Shown: positions 27,287 through 36,097 of the stretch, piece by piece
Numbering within the stretch: the stretch's first letter is position 1
Layout of the letters: each line of letters opens with the position of its first letter
Source: Thermophagus sp052400625
Lineage (GTDB): Bacteria; Bacteroidota; Bacteroidia; Bacteroidales; Marinilabiliaceae
Direction: 5' to 3' (one strand)
Assembly (NCBI GenBank): GCA_052400625.1
Contig: JBQTGH010000003.1
DNA length: 64,000 nt
Program-made: the position numbers and the translations under genes
The notes under the pieces: generated by a model
What the model was told of the DNA's origin: nothing
Databases searched by the model: none
What the model saw: only the letters and a program-made list of their open reading frames with translations

Positions 27287-27998
27287 AGCTTTTTGTTTTT
27301 TCGTCATCTATTACAAAAGGCAAAACTTTCTTCAGGGAGATTCCCTGAGGTGAAACTTCTGCTTGTACGGGAAAAACCTCTACTCCCTTATCTACAGCTC
27401 TTTTTAGTGCTTCGGCATAGGCCGGATCGATGTTTTGGGCAGGCGCAAACACCTCCACATCCATACGCTGAATAATATAAAGCATCACGGCACGGTAGCC
27501 TTCCTCTTTCAGCCGGATTAACGTCTCCAGATGTTTGAGCCCCCGTGTGGTCACAGCATCCGGAAACAAAGCGTAACGTCCCTCTTTAAGTGTTACATTT
27601 TTCACTTCCACAAAACAGGTTTCTGCATCATTTTCGGCCATAACATCCAAACGGCTGTCTTGAATTTTAACCTCCGGGACAACTTTGGTATATCCTTCCA
27701 GCCCGGGAATGGAGCCACTGCGCAATGCCTCTACCGCCAATTTATTGGGATGGCCTGTATGAATGCCGACCCAGTTGCCGTTAATACGGATCATCTCCCA
27801 CGTATATTTGGTCTTGCGTTTAGGATCATCTACCGGCGAAAGGTAAACCTCGGCCCCTTCTTCCAGACAACTTTTCATCGACCCGCTGTTGGTGCAGTGC
27901 GCCAATACCTGCGTGCCGTCATCCAACTCAACATCTGTAAGAAAACGTTTATATCTCCGAATCAATCGTCCATGCACCAATTCTTTGTCAAATACCAT
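27285..27998 (-). CDS. sfsA: SfsA family DNA/RNA-binding nuclease-like protein
   Basis: 237 residues, the full family length. An N-terminal OB-like part (LVHGRLIRRYKRFLTDVELD, VLAHCTNSGSMKSCL) is followed by an endonuclease-like core: LDVMAENDAETCFVEVKNVT (Asp...Glu-x-Lys), ALFPDAVTTRGLKHLETLI, and AVMLYIIQRMDVEVFAPA. SfsA was first noted as a sugar-fermentation stimulation protein in E. coli; sequence places it among PD-(D/E)XK-type nucleases. The cellular role is unclear. Convergent with the SGNH gene. Confidence 0.95.
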   Translation of the reverse strand: MVFDKELVHGRLIRRYKRFLTDVELDDGTQVLAHCTNSGSMKSCLEEGAEVYLSPVDDPKRKTKYTWEMIRINGNWVGIHTGHPNKLAVEALRSGSIPGLEGYTKVVPEVKIQDSRLDVMAENDAETCFVEVKNVTLKEGRYALFPDAVTTRGLKHLETLIRLKEEGYRAVMLYIIQRMDVEVFAPAQNIDPAYAEALKRAVDKGVEVFPVQAEVSPQGISLKKVLPFVIDDEKTKS

Positions 27999-28141
27999 AT
28001 TCTATTCTTGTAATATATACGAAATTCCCTCTCCTCTTTCTTCGACATCAAGCATTCCTTCCGCTATTTTAAACTTTTTAACCGGCTTCTATTGGAATTG
28101 AGCCGAATAATTCAATTCTTTGCATCCTAAGATTCATCATT

Positions 28142-28381
28142 ATGAAATGTCGTCCCGGTTGCGGAGCGTGTTGCATTGCTCCATCCATTTCGTCCCCTAT
28201 TCCCGGCATGCCTAATGGCAAACCTGCAGGCGTACCTTGTATTCATCTCACCGATGATTTTCAGTGCGCCATCTTCCATTCTCCGGATCGTCCGGCCGTA
28301 TGCGCCGGTTTTATGCCCGAAGAAATCATTTGCGGGAAAGACCGACTGGATGCCCTAAAGATTCTAGCTGAATTAGAGTAA
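28142..28381 (+). CDS. YkgJ-family cysteine cluster protein
   Basis: 79 residues, short form. Conserved cysteines CRPGCGACC near the start, then VPCIHL, FQCAIF, AVCAGF and EIICG, enough to bind a zinc or iron-sulfur cluster. Proline/serine segment SISSPIPGMPNGKPAG is typical of the family. Cytoplasmic by appearance. Function unknown for this branch. It lies alone between two minus-strand genes. Confidence 0.85.
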   Translation: MKCRPGCGACCIAPSISSPIPGMPNGKPAGVPCIHLTDDFQCAIFHSPDRPAVCAGFMPEEIICGKDRLDALKILAELE

Positions 28382-28406
28382 GAAAAATAGGATCAATTTT
28401 AGACCT

Positions 28407-29105
28407 TTAAATTTCCTCTACTGATCCTCCAAATGTTTCTTTAATACCTACTTTTTGCGGGTCACCGGTATACTCCACGGTAGCTCCTGTGGAAGCTTTA
28501 GCATCCAACATTTGGGTTACGTTTACCGTTACAATTGCGCCTGTATTGGCCGACACATAGGCTTTCTCTGACTCCAACCCTTCTCCCTGAAACTTACCAC
28601 CTGTGGAGGCCTTCACTTCCGTGGTTTTAGCATATCCTTCCACGGCTATTCGGGCTGCAGAAACCGTAGCTTCCAATGCATCTACTTCCACATTCAAATT
28701 AATGACCCCATCCAACCCGGCATCGAGAGTAAGCAGTTTGGCCGACAGAACACCCTCATTATCGACATTACCACCCGATCCCACAGAGATGGAACGAATA
28801 TCAGTATAGGTGAGGTAAACCTGAACCGTTACATCCTGATATACCTTGGTTCGCATTTTAACGGTCAGCTCGTTTTGGTCGTTCTCTACGATTACATCCG
28901 AAGTAGGCGCATTAATGATATTAATTTCCGCCTTTGGCTCGTCGCCTTTTATAAGAGTCACATTGATGCCTTTGGTAACCCTTAGCTTATTGAAATTTTT
29001 TATGACTCTTGTCTCTTTGACAATATTCTCCTGTTCTTCCCGGGCGGCCAAAGAAAATGCAAATGATAGAGACAATAGAAAAACAAATATTCGTTTCATG
29101 TTCAA
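28407..29105 (-). CDS. Head GIN domain (DUF2807) protein
   Basis: 232 residues. Start at 29105 (MNMKR) or ATG 29099 (MKRIFVF). Signal peptide to about residue 22 (SLAAREE). The mature protein is a right-handed beta-solenoid-like DUF2807 domain: NFNKLRVTKGINVTLIKGD, NELTVKMRTKVYQDVTVQVY, then repeating short strands with Gly/Ala turns (SVGSGGNVDNEGVL, KASTGATVEYTGD). Exported, probably periplasmic or outer-membrane associated. These proteins are abundant in Bacteroidota and of unknown function. Confidence 0.9.
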   Translation of the reverse strand: MNMKRIFVFLLSLSFAFSLAAREEQENIVKETRVIKNFNKLRVTKGINVTLIKGDEPKAEINIINAPTSDVIVENDQNELTVKMRTKVYQDVTVQVYLTYTDIRSISVGSGGNVDNEGVLSAKLLTLDAGLDGVINLNVEVDALEATVSAARIAVEGYAKTTEVKASTGGKFQGEGLESEKAYVSANTGAIVTVNVTQMLDAKASTGATVEYTGDPQKVGIKETFGGSVEEI

Positions 29106-29585
29106 AGAAATTAGTATTTATAATAATTATCTGATTACCAAAACTCATTTTATCATTGGCATTGAAGACCTGATAAAGCCTCATAACACAAAAAGAAGAG
29201 ACTAGTCACAACCAATGATACCAACGTAAATTTGTTGGATTCATTTTATCCATCAAAAATAATACCTAATATTTTGTAAGGGATAAAAGGATCCAATATT
29301 TGAGGAGCGGGGTATGTGTCTTATCCTAGCCCCGGAGCTTGCTCCCGCTATGTCGTCGCGCCACAGCGCTTATTTAATGAGATAAAAAAAGTTTATAGTT
29401 CTAAGCTCTTTGTGATTATTAATCTCTTCAAGCACCATTCCCTCCAAATCCCCTATGGGAAATGGTTTAACTATTGAATAAACCGAACTTCTCCTCCCCC
29501 ATGCTCCAATTAGCATATTCACCCTTCCTGCCTCTTTTTCTCGCCCACCATTTCACCTTTATACCATTTCACCTTTCAATTATTT
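29106..29585. other. 480-base gene-free region
   Basis: Upstream of the GIN gene and downstream of the helicase gene (both minus). AT-rich, with one GC-rich patch at about 29318-29370 that contains GGAGCTTGCTCC, a 12-base near-palindrome. The last 70 bases before the helicase stop are strongly C/T-rich on the plus strand. No coding signal or RNA gene seen. Confidence 0.5.
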
Positions 29586-32549
29586 TTAACTGAATAGATC
29601 TCTAATTTGCTCAGAATCCATTTGACTCAAAGGATTGGTCGAATTGACAAAAGCGTCGGCCAGTCGGTTTTTCTTTTCCTGCAGCTGTGCAATTTTTTCT
29701 TCAATGGTTTCGCTTGAAATAAAACGGTATACAAAGACATTGCGAGTCTGTCCGATTCGATGGGCACGATTGATGGCCTGCGCCTCCGCCTTTGGATTCC
29801 ACCAGGGGTTAAGCATAAAAACATAATCGGCTTTTACAAGATTCAGTCCTACCCCACCGGCTTTCAGCGAGATCAGGAAGATTTTAATATTATCATTGCG
29901 ATTAAATTCATCAATCACTTTATCGCGATGCGAGGTCTGTCCGATCAATTTGGCATATCCTATTTTGCGACTAACCAGTTCTGCTTCCAGCAATTCAAGA
30001 TCTTTCACAAAAGAACTAAATACCAACACATAATGGTTTTCGGAAATAATATTTTCGAGAGACTCCACCATCTGTTCAAATTTCCCCGATCCCCCCCGGT
30101 AATCCTCCAATAACATAGAAGGATGGTTGGCCAGCTGGCGCAGCCGCGTCAGTGCTTTAAGGGCAATAAAGGCCTGCTCGCCTTGCGGACGGCTGTCTAT
30201 CGCTTCCAGAACCTTATTGCGCACACCCGATTTTTCACGTTCATAGATTTCTCTTTGCTCGGCTGTCATATCACAATAGACCACTTGCTCCATGATGGGC
30301 GGAAGATCCTTAGCAACCATCTCTTTGGTACGACGAAGAAGAAACGGACTAATCATCTTCTGCAGATGTTCCGATTTAGATTCATCCTCCTGACGTGTAA
30401 TAGGAATCTCATAGTACTTTTTAAAAAAATTCAGAGACTTTAGTAACCCTTCGTTCACAATATTCATCTGCGCCCAAAGGTCGGTCAGTGAGTTTTCGAT
30501 GGGGGTACCCGTCAAGGCCAGAAAATGACCGGCATTGATCCGGTTTACGGCCTGATATCCTTTGGAGGAGGGATTCTTAACATTCTGACTCTCATCAAGA
30601 ATCAGATATTCCCACTGGGCTTTTTCGAGGATATCCACATCATTGCGCAAAATACCATAGGTGGTTATTACCACGTGGTAGTGTCGTAATATTTTCCACA
30701 AATCTTTCGACCGCGCACGATCTGCCCCAGTGTAAACATAGACTTTCAACGACGGTGCAAAGCGTTTTATCTCATTGTTCCAGTTGTGCACAAGGGAAGT
30801 GGGCATAACAATGAGAGAAGGTGAAACCCCTGACCGGTTAAATCCCTCCAGATGGGACGAGAACAATGATAATTGCCCTTCTTGCACTACTTTATCACCC
30901 TCGGCTGAAGAGAAGTAAATATTCTGCAACAGTGCGATGGTCTGTAAAGTTTTTCCCAACCCCATGTCGTCGGCCAGGATTCCGCCAAATCTATTGTGTC
31001 GTAAAAAAAGCAACCATTGATATCCCTCAACCTGATAAGGTCGAAGCGTGGCATTCAACCCATCGGGCAATGGAACCGAATTAAACTCCCTGAGTTTAGG
31101 CAATTCAGGTGTTACTACGCCATCTGCATCTTCCGAATCCTCTTTTTGAAGTTCATCCAGCAAGTGGTAATAGTTTTTGGGAAGTAAAATCCTGTCGCCA
31201 TCCGTTTTTCCAAAGTTGACCAAATCGTAATATTTGGCAAACCATGATTTGGGAATAATAAATACGGTGCCGTCGGGCAACAAAAAACGTCGATCCCCAT
31301 TCAGAATATTTCTTCGAAACCGGGTAAAAGGAATTTTATGCGGAGGTATTTCAACAATACTATGAATATCAAACCAATCCAGATCATCTGTAGTTGTTTC
31401 GAAATAGGTGCTATAGGGTTCGGAAGAATACTTTTCCCCATCAAATTCCAGATCTAATTGAATTTTATGCTGCGCCAAAAGTTGTCGATGTTCTCTCACC
31501 CATTCCACCAGATTGGCCGGTCCTGAAAAAGAGAGAGCCTGATCTTTACGATCTGACAGATCATCAGGATGGGCAAACGAGATGTCATCAATCAATCTAA
31601 GTCCGTTATCGGTAAGCAGAGAAAAAACTCTTTTCTCCGTATCATAATCCCTCGGAAAACGACGAAACGTATATCTTCCCTGATCATTTAAAAAGTCAAC
31701 GAAGACATCGGTTTTGCGATTGGGGGTTATCCAACGATTTCCGTAGTGAAACTTAAACCGAAGCACCGGCCGAAGCGATAAATCATTCTCCAACACCAAT
31801 TTAACTTCGGGATGATCCGGAACAGTAGTGATTTCAAAACCCGACCCTTCTATCTCATAATCCTCAACAATATGTATAATGAACTTGCTCAAATAGGTTT
31901 CAATCGCCTTGGCACCATTAATATGCAGATATTCTTTCTCCCTGAAAGGATTAAGCTTGCCACTGTCGAACTTGTCGAAATAATAAAGTGTGTTACCGTT
32001 TTTCAACACGGCGGGTGAAGCGCAAATCACTTCCGGATTCTTTTTCGAAAGGGAAAACGGGTATTTCTCCTGCCTGAACTTCAACGAATAGGTCATCCGT
32101 TCGCCCTCTACATTCACGTAAAACAATGGCTGACAAGGGGTGGAAGCTATTTTCAGTCGGTCGCTACGATACACATTGCTGTATCCGGTCTGCTTAAAAT
32201 AGGCCGGCACTTTAGAACCAGCCAACATTCGCACCAGACGGTACATCTTATTTTCAATCTCCGGACGAATTCTCTCCTCCAATATTTTTTGAGGAATATT
32301 GTTCTTAAAATCGCGCAGGTTACTTTCTCGGCTGAACTTCCTAAACAACTCTTTATCCGAAATGGTATACAACAGCTTAACCATCTCTTTTTCTTCATCA
32401 GAATAATTATCCGGATGTTTCTCCAGATGGTCCGGTGTCACATGTTCCAACAGCTCTATCGGCTGATTGGAATGAAAAACTGCATGATAAGGAATGGCTG
32501 TCAGGCCTATATTAAGACGATAAGTAAAAACAATGATTATTGAAGACAT
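29586..32549 (-). CDS. SNF2-family DEAD/DEAH-box helicase/ATPase
   Basis: 987 residues from ATG 32549 (MSSIIIVFTYRLNIGL); an upstream in-frame ATG at 32597 adds 16 hydrophobic residues and is less likely. The N-terminal half (about 1-500) is a poorly conserved region typical of bacterial SNF2 proteins. Helicase core: motif I DDMGLGKTLQT (about 530), motif II DESQ (about 651), motif III LTGTPIEN, and C-terminal motifs VFSSFVKDLELL, LISLKAGGVGLNL and HRIGQTRNVFVYRF (about 930). It is an ATP-driven DNA translocase or nucleoprotein remodeller. No restriction or defence genes adjoin it, so a housekeeping role in transcription or repair is more likely. Confidence 0.93.
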   Translation of the reverse strand: MSSIIIVFTYRLNIGLTAIPYHAVFHSNQPIELLEHVTPDHLEKHPDNYSDEEKEMVKLLYTISDKELFRKFSRESNLRDFKNNIPQKILEERIRPEIENKMYRLVRMLAGSKVPAYFKQTGYSNVYRSDRLKIASTPCQPLFYVNVEGERMTYSLKFRQEKYPFSLSKKNPEVICASPAVLKNGNTLYYFDKFDSGKLNPFREKEYLHINGAKAIETYLSKFIIHIVEDYEIEGSGFEITTVPDHPEVKLVLENDLSLRPVLRFKFHYGNRWITPNRKTDVFVDFLNDQGRYTFRRFPRDYDTEKRVFSLLTDNGLRLIDDISFAHPDDLSDRKDQALSFSGPANLVEWVREHRQLLAQHKIQLDLEFDGEKYSSEPYSTYFETTTDDLDWFDIHSIVEIPPHKIPFTRFRRNILNGDRRFLLPDGTVFIIPKSWFAKYYDLVNFGKTDGDRILLPKNYYHLLDELQKEDSEDADGVVTPELPKLREFNSVPLPDGLNATLRPYQVEGYQWLLFLRHNRFGGILADDMGLGKTLQTIALLQNIYFSSAEGDKVVQEGQLSLFSSHLEGFNRSGVSPSLIVMPTSLVHNWNNEIKRFAPSLKVYVYTGADRARSKDLWKILRHYHVVITTYGILRNDVDILEKAQWEYLILDESQNVKNPSSKGYQAVNRINAGHFLALTGTPIENSLTDLWAQMNIVNEGLLKSLNFFKKYYEIPITRQEDESKSEHLQKMISPFLLRRTKEMVAKDLPPIMEQVVYCDMTAEQREIYEREKSGVRNKVLEAIDSRPQGEQAFIALKALTRLRQLANHPSMLLEDYRGGSGKFEQMVESLENIISENHYVLVFSSFVKDLELLEAELVSRKIGYAKLIGQTSHRDKVIDEFNRNDNIKIFLISLKAGGVGLNLVKADYVFMLNPWWNPKAEAQAINRAHRIGQTRNVFVYRFISSETIEEKIAQLQEKKNRLADAFVNSTNPLSQMDSEQIRDLFS

Positions 32550-32813
32550 TTTAATACCGTTTGACATTCCCAAAATCAGCAAATATAACAAATTCACTAA
32601 CCCGAAAAATTCATCTCTTTTGAACTCTTTGTGAAACTTTATTATTTAGAATTGTTCTACTTAAAAACAAACCCTTATTTTTGCATCTCTGTTTATGAGA
32701 TGCATTTTGACTGAAAAGAGAGCGGCAAAAAGGAAAAAACAAAGACCAACAATTTGAAAAATGCTTCCCATAGACCGGTTTATAAAAAATATAAATAATC
32801 AAAGCGTAAGAAC

Positions 32814-33425
32814 ATGCAACATTTAATAATTAGTGCTCATCCTAATAAGAACAGCTTTAGCAATGCACTGGCAGAGGCACTTGCAGCCGACAGCCGAAAC
32901 AACAATGCAAACCCGATGATTCGGAACCTTTATGAAATCGACTTTAACCCGATCCTAACCAATTCCGATCTGTCACAAATAAAAGATGGCCTTATTCCGC
33001 CCGACATTTCCCGTGAACAAAAACTATTGAAAGAGGCTGATCTTATCTCGATCGTTTACCCCCTATGGTGGGGCAGCTTTCCCGCTGTATTGAAAGGTTA
33101 TTTTGACCGGGTACTGACCAACGGCTTTGCGTTTAAAATATCCACCGACGGACCCGAAGGATTGCTCAAGGGCAAGAAGATCGTTTTGCACACTTCCATG
33201 GGCAATTCGGTGGAAGAATATGAAAAAAAGGGGATTCTCGATGCCTTCCGGCAAATTCACGGCAACGAAGTTTTCGGTTTTTGTGGCATAGAGATAGTAG
33301 GCCACTTCTTTTATCCACGTATCTCCGACTCTTCCGAAGAAATGAAAAACAGATATATTGAAAAAGCCCTGGAAAACTACCAACCCATTTTTTCCAGTCA
33401 ACAACAGATCCCTGTCAAAATGTAA
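32814..33425 (+). CDS. NAD(P)H-dependent quinone oxidoreductase, flavodoxin-like fold
   Basis: 203 residues, Flavodoxin_2 (KefF/MdaB/NQO1-like) family. The FMN/FAD-binding start LIISAHPNKNSFSNALAEAL is diagnostic, followed by the active-site region YPLWWGSFPAVLKGYFDRVL (about 82-101) and FCGIEIVGHFFYPRI. It reduces quinones with two electrons from NAD(P)H in the cytoplasm, protecting against redox cycling. Monocistronic; 263 bases separate it from the divergent helicase gene. Confidence 0.92.
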   Translation: MQHLIISAHPNKNSFSNALAEALAADSRNNNANPMIRNLYEIDFNPILTNSDLSQIKDGLIPPDISREQKLLKEADLISIVYPLWWGSFPAVLKGYFDRVLTNGFAFKISTDGPEGLLKGKKIVLHTSMGNSVEEYEKKGILDAFRQIHGNEVFGFCGIEIVGHFFYPRISDSSEEMKNRYIEKALENYQPIFSSQQQIPVKM

Positions 33426-33661
33426 CGAACAGGATTTCTTCACCTACCGGTTCAATCTCATCACCGGTGGTGTCGTAATAATGACTGTACCCTCCAATCA
33501 ATGTTTCTGAAGCCGATCGGTCAAACCGCATCGGCTTCTTCCTTTTTACATCCACAATCTCACTATGCCATAAATTGTCCTGTTTCCGGGATATTTTTCT
33601 ATTTTTGAAAATCAGTTCAACAGAACAGAGAAGATGCTTTGTCCATTTTGTAATCGGATAT
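33418..33661 (-). other. Minus-strand open frame without clear start, unrecognised
   Basis: Between the quinone reductase and IMPACT genes a minus-strand frame stays open for about 80 codons and ends in TGA at 33420-33418, overlapping the quinone reductase end. Its last 38 codons begin with an ATG (MRFDRSASETLIGGYSHYYD) and have a balanced, acidic composition (GDEIEPVGEE). It could be a short unannotated gene, a decayed gene end, or chance. No family recognised. Confidence 0.25.
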
Positions 33662-34285
33662 ATGCTTAAAGATTATTATACAACCATAAAACAACCGGTA
33701 GAAGGCCTCTATAAAGAAAAAGGAAGCAAATTTTTGGCCTATGGTTTCCCGGTTCAGTCGGAAGATGAAATCAGGAAACATGTCGATGACCTGAAAAAAA
33801 AATATCACGACGCCCGCCATCATTGCTATGCCTGGGAACTGGGCATTGATGGTAACAACTTCAGGATGAACGATGACGGGGAACCTTCGGGAACAGCCGG
33901 TAAACCCATTCTTGGTCAAATCCATTCCTTCGGGCTCACTAATATTCTGGTTGTGGTGGTGCGTTATTTCGGAGGCATTAAACTGGGAACCGGAGGCCTG
34001 ATCCAGGCCTATAAAGCGGCAACAGCCGATGCCCTTGAAAAGGCTGAACGCATTCAATGTACGGTCAAAAAATCTTTTTCCATTCGATTTCCCTACGACT
34101 TGATGAATCAGGTTATGCGCGTTGTTAATGATGAGGAACTGATTATTAAAGCCCAAAAGTTCGAAGCCGATTGCAACATGACGCTTGCCGTCAGAGAATC
34201 AAAATTCGAATCCATCATAGATCGTTTCAGAAAAAGCTTTGGTGTAAAGGTAATTGAAGATCAATATCCATCGATCAAAACGTGA
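33662..34285 (+). CDS. IMPACT/YigZ family protein
   Basis: ATG 33662 (MLKDYYTTIKQPVEGLYK) gives 207 residues, the usual length; a longer frame back to 33575 adds unrelated sequence. UPF0029 domain: EKGSKFLAYGFPVQSEDEI, KKYHDARHHCYAWELG, DDGEPSGTAGKPILGQI and YFGGIKLGTGGLIQAYK are highly conserved hallmarks. The C-terminal ferredoxin-like domain (about 140-207) is present. The bacterial family is linked to translation-related factors, though the exact role is unsettled. Confidence 0.95.
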   Translation: MLKDYYTTIKQPVEGLYKEKGSKFLAYGFPVQSEDEIRKHVDDLKKKYHDARHHCYAWELGIDGNNFRMNDDGEPSGTAGKPILGQIHSFGLTNILVVVVRYFGGIKLGTGGLIQAYKAATADALEKAERIQCTVKKSFSIRFPYDLMNQVMRVVNDEELIIKAQKFEADCNMTLAVRESKFESIIDRFRKSFGVKVIEDQYPSIKT

Positions 34286-34326
34286 TATGCCGCGAATGAA
34301 GAAACCAGGGTAAAATACGAACCATC

Positions 34327-35241
34327 ATGAAAACGCTAACGACAATATTGACAACCATCGTCCTCTCTGCTCTTTTTTCAAAGGCAACGGCTCAGTCACC
34401 TCTTTACGAGAGCTTTGACATCACCCCCGATTCCGTCTTTATGGATTTGGCAGAAGGGCCTGCCGTAGCGCCCGATGGAACGCTTTACGCCGTCAATTAC
34501 GGTCATCAGGGAACCATAGGCTATGTGAGGCCGGACGGCTCGCACGGACTATTGGTTGATTTACCGGAAGGCAGCATCGGCAACGGAATCCGCTTGTGGA
34601 ACAATGAAACACTATTGGTGGCCGACTATACGGGGCACAACATATTGCAAATAGACATTAACACCAAAGCCATTTCAGTGCTGGCTCACAACCCACAAAT
34701 GAGTCAACCCAACGATATTGCCATCAGCTCCAAAGGGGTCGTTTATGCCAGTGATCCCGACTGGAAAAACAATTCCGGAAGAATATGGATGACCAACCAA
34801 AGCGGGAAGCTTAAACTTATAATGCAAAACATGGGTACCGTAAACGGTATTGAATTGTCGCCCGATGAAAAATTGCTTTACGTCAATGAATCCAACCAGA
34901 GAAATATTTGGGTTTTCGACATTCTAGACGACGGAACGCTTGACAACAAACGCCTCCTCATCAAATTTGCTGACTACGGATTTGATGGCATGCGATGCGA
35001 CGAACAGGGTAATCTGTATGTGGCCCGCTTCAATAAAGGAACGGTTGCCATTATATCGCCCAATGGCCAATTAATAAGAGAAGTTGTGCTGAAAGGCGAT
35101 CGGCCTACCAACGTCGCATTTGGCGGAAAGGAGGGTAAAACCGTTTATGTTACCGTAGCCGACAGGGGAGCCATCGAAGCCTTCAGAACTGAATTCAGGG
35201 GAAGAGCTTACCTGCTTCAAGAATCATGGTCTCATCATTAA
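34327..35241 (+). CDS. SMP-30/gluconolactonase/LRE-family exported protein
   Basis: 304 residues. Signal peptide (1-22, SKATAQS). Six-bladed beta-propeller pattern of SMP-30 proteins: LAEGPAVAPDGTLYAVN, ADYTGHNILQIDINTK, QPNDIAISSKGVVYASDPDW (spanning about 128-147), VNGIELSPDEKLLYVNES, FDGMRCDEQGNLYVARF and PTNVAFGGKEGKTVYVT. The metal ligands are expected at the Glu of LAEGP, the Asn of PNDI and the Asp of YDGM/FDGM. Probably a periplasmic lactonase; the substrate cannot be told from sequence. Followed by an 856-base region with a repeat array. Confidence 0.9.
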   Translation: MKTLTTILTTIVLSALFSKATAQSPLYESFDITPDSVFMDLAEGPAVAPDGTLYAVNYGHQGTIGYVRPDGSHGLLVDLPEGSIGNGIRLWNNETLLVADYTGHNILQIDINTKAISVLAHNPQMSQPNDIAISSKGVVYASDPDWKNNSGRIWMTNQSGKLKLIMQNMGTVNGIELSPDEKLLYVNESNQRNIWVFDILDDGTLDNKRLLIKFADYGFDGMRCDEQGNLYVARFNKGTVAIISPNGQLIREVVLKGDRPTNVAFGGKEGKTVYVTVADRGAIEAFRTEFRGRAYLLQESWSHH

Positions 35242-35620
35242 AAATGGGGGTAGGTAGCGTCCTAAATCGTCGTCCCTGAAAACGCTCATCCATACTGACC
35301 GAGGTAACAATAAGACGAATGATTTCTCGGTGAAACGAATCATTACACAAAGTTTCTCGGATTTTTAGACACTTCCTCTTCGATAATTACCAATACGCCC
35401 CACTTTGACGTCGATTTTTATATCATTCTCATAAGCCATAAACTTGCGCCCCTTCGAAGTCTGAACATTCGGGTTGAAGAAAAATTCAATCCAAAATCAA
35501 GCCGCAAAAGTAGCCATCAGACTTCTAGCGTCTTGCCTCCGGCATCGGTCTTCCGGCCTCCCATCCCCAAGCGCTTGCAGCTCGGCGTATATTCCTTTTC
35601 CTGCAAGCTACAGCGGCTCG

Positions 35621-35940
35621 GAAAATTTTCCGAAAACGTCCTGCACATTGCAGCAACTCAGAAAATTCTCTGAAAACGTCCTGCACGTTGCAGCGCCTCG
35701 GAAAATTCTCTGAAAACGTCCTGCACGCTGCAGCGCCTCGGAAAATTCTCTGAAAACGCCCTGCACGCTGCAGCGCCTCGGAAAATTCTCTGAAAACATC
35801 CTGCACGCTGCAGCAACTCGGAAAATTCTCTGAAAACATCCTGCACGCTGCAGCGCCTCGGAAAATTCTCTGAAAACATCCTGCACGCTGCAGCAACTCG
35901 GAAAATTTTCTGAAAACGTCCTGCACATTGCAGCGCCTCA
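35621..35940. repeat. Tandem array, 8 x 40 bp
   Basis: Eight contiguous 40-base units start with GAAAATT at 35621, 35661, 35701, 35741, 35781, 35821, 35861 and 35901; a half unit precedes them at 35601-35620. Each unit ends in a small inverted repeat CTGCA-NNN-TGCAG whose arms never vary while the middle does (CGC, ATT, GTT). The first unit starts with the perfect palindrome CGGAAAATTTTCCG, eroded in the later ones. No spacers, so not CRISPR. It lies between convergent genes. Confidence 0.97.
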
Positions 35941-36005
35941 AAAAAATTAACAGAAGAGAATCAGCATAGAATCTCCAACCACAAAATACTAAAGAAAAAT
36001 AATCA

Positions 36006-36024
36006 GGACACAGTTTGATGAACA
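36006..36024. repeat. 19-base motif shared with the 21-bp array flank
   Basis: GGACACAGTTTGATGAACA is identical to 9232-9250. Similarity resumes about 45-50 bases further (TCGGTATCACC here, TCGTATCACC at 9282). Each copy follows a tandem array and lies 75-95 bases from the stop codon of a minus-strand gene. Possibly a mobile-element end; the exact family is not established. Confidence 0.8.
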
Positions 36025-36097
36025 CTCCCTGGAAAGAACGAAAAAACAAATCGGTATCACCGAGTCCTCTCAAAGCATTGTCAATTGGCTTACAATA

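Larger units (their letters stand above)
35242..36097. other. 856-base gene-free convergent region with a repeat array
   Basis: It contains the 40-bp tandem array (35621-35940), the motif shared with the other array (36006-36024), and on the minus strand an open frame from about 35489 to 35367 (part reads KFMAYENDIKIDVKVGRIGN) that resembles a gene fragment but has no recognised match. Frames that run across the array are artefacts: the 40-bp period cycles through all three frames. Confidence 0.6.

Noticed and set aside
27230..27475. Plus-strand frame starting at 27230
   Set aside because: Its start is the terminator stem and it runs antisense through sfsA.
29586..32549. SNF2 helicase as part of a defence system (DISARM- or BREX-like)
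   Set aside because: No methyltransferase, nuclease or phospholipase-D partner adjoins it; neighbours are housekeeping genes.
35621..35940. CRISPR array
   Set aside because: Units are contiguous and nearly identical over their full 40 bases; there are no unique spacers and no cas genes.
35525..36073. Long minus-strand frames across the 40-bp repeats (up to 182 codons)
   Set aside because: The 40-base period passes through all three frames and the products are the same repeat read three ways; no ribosome site, no family.
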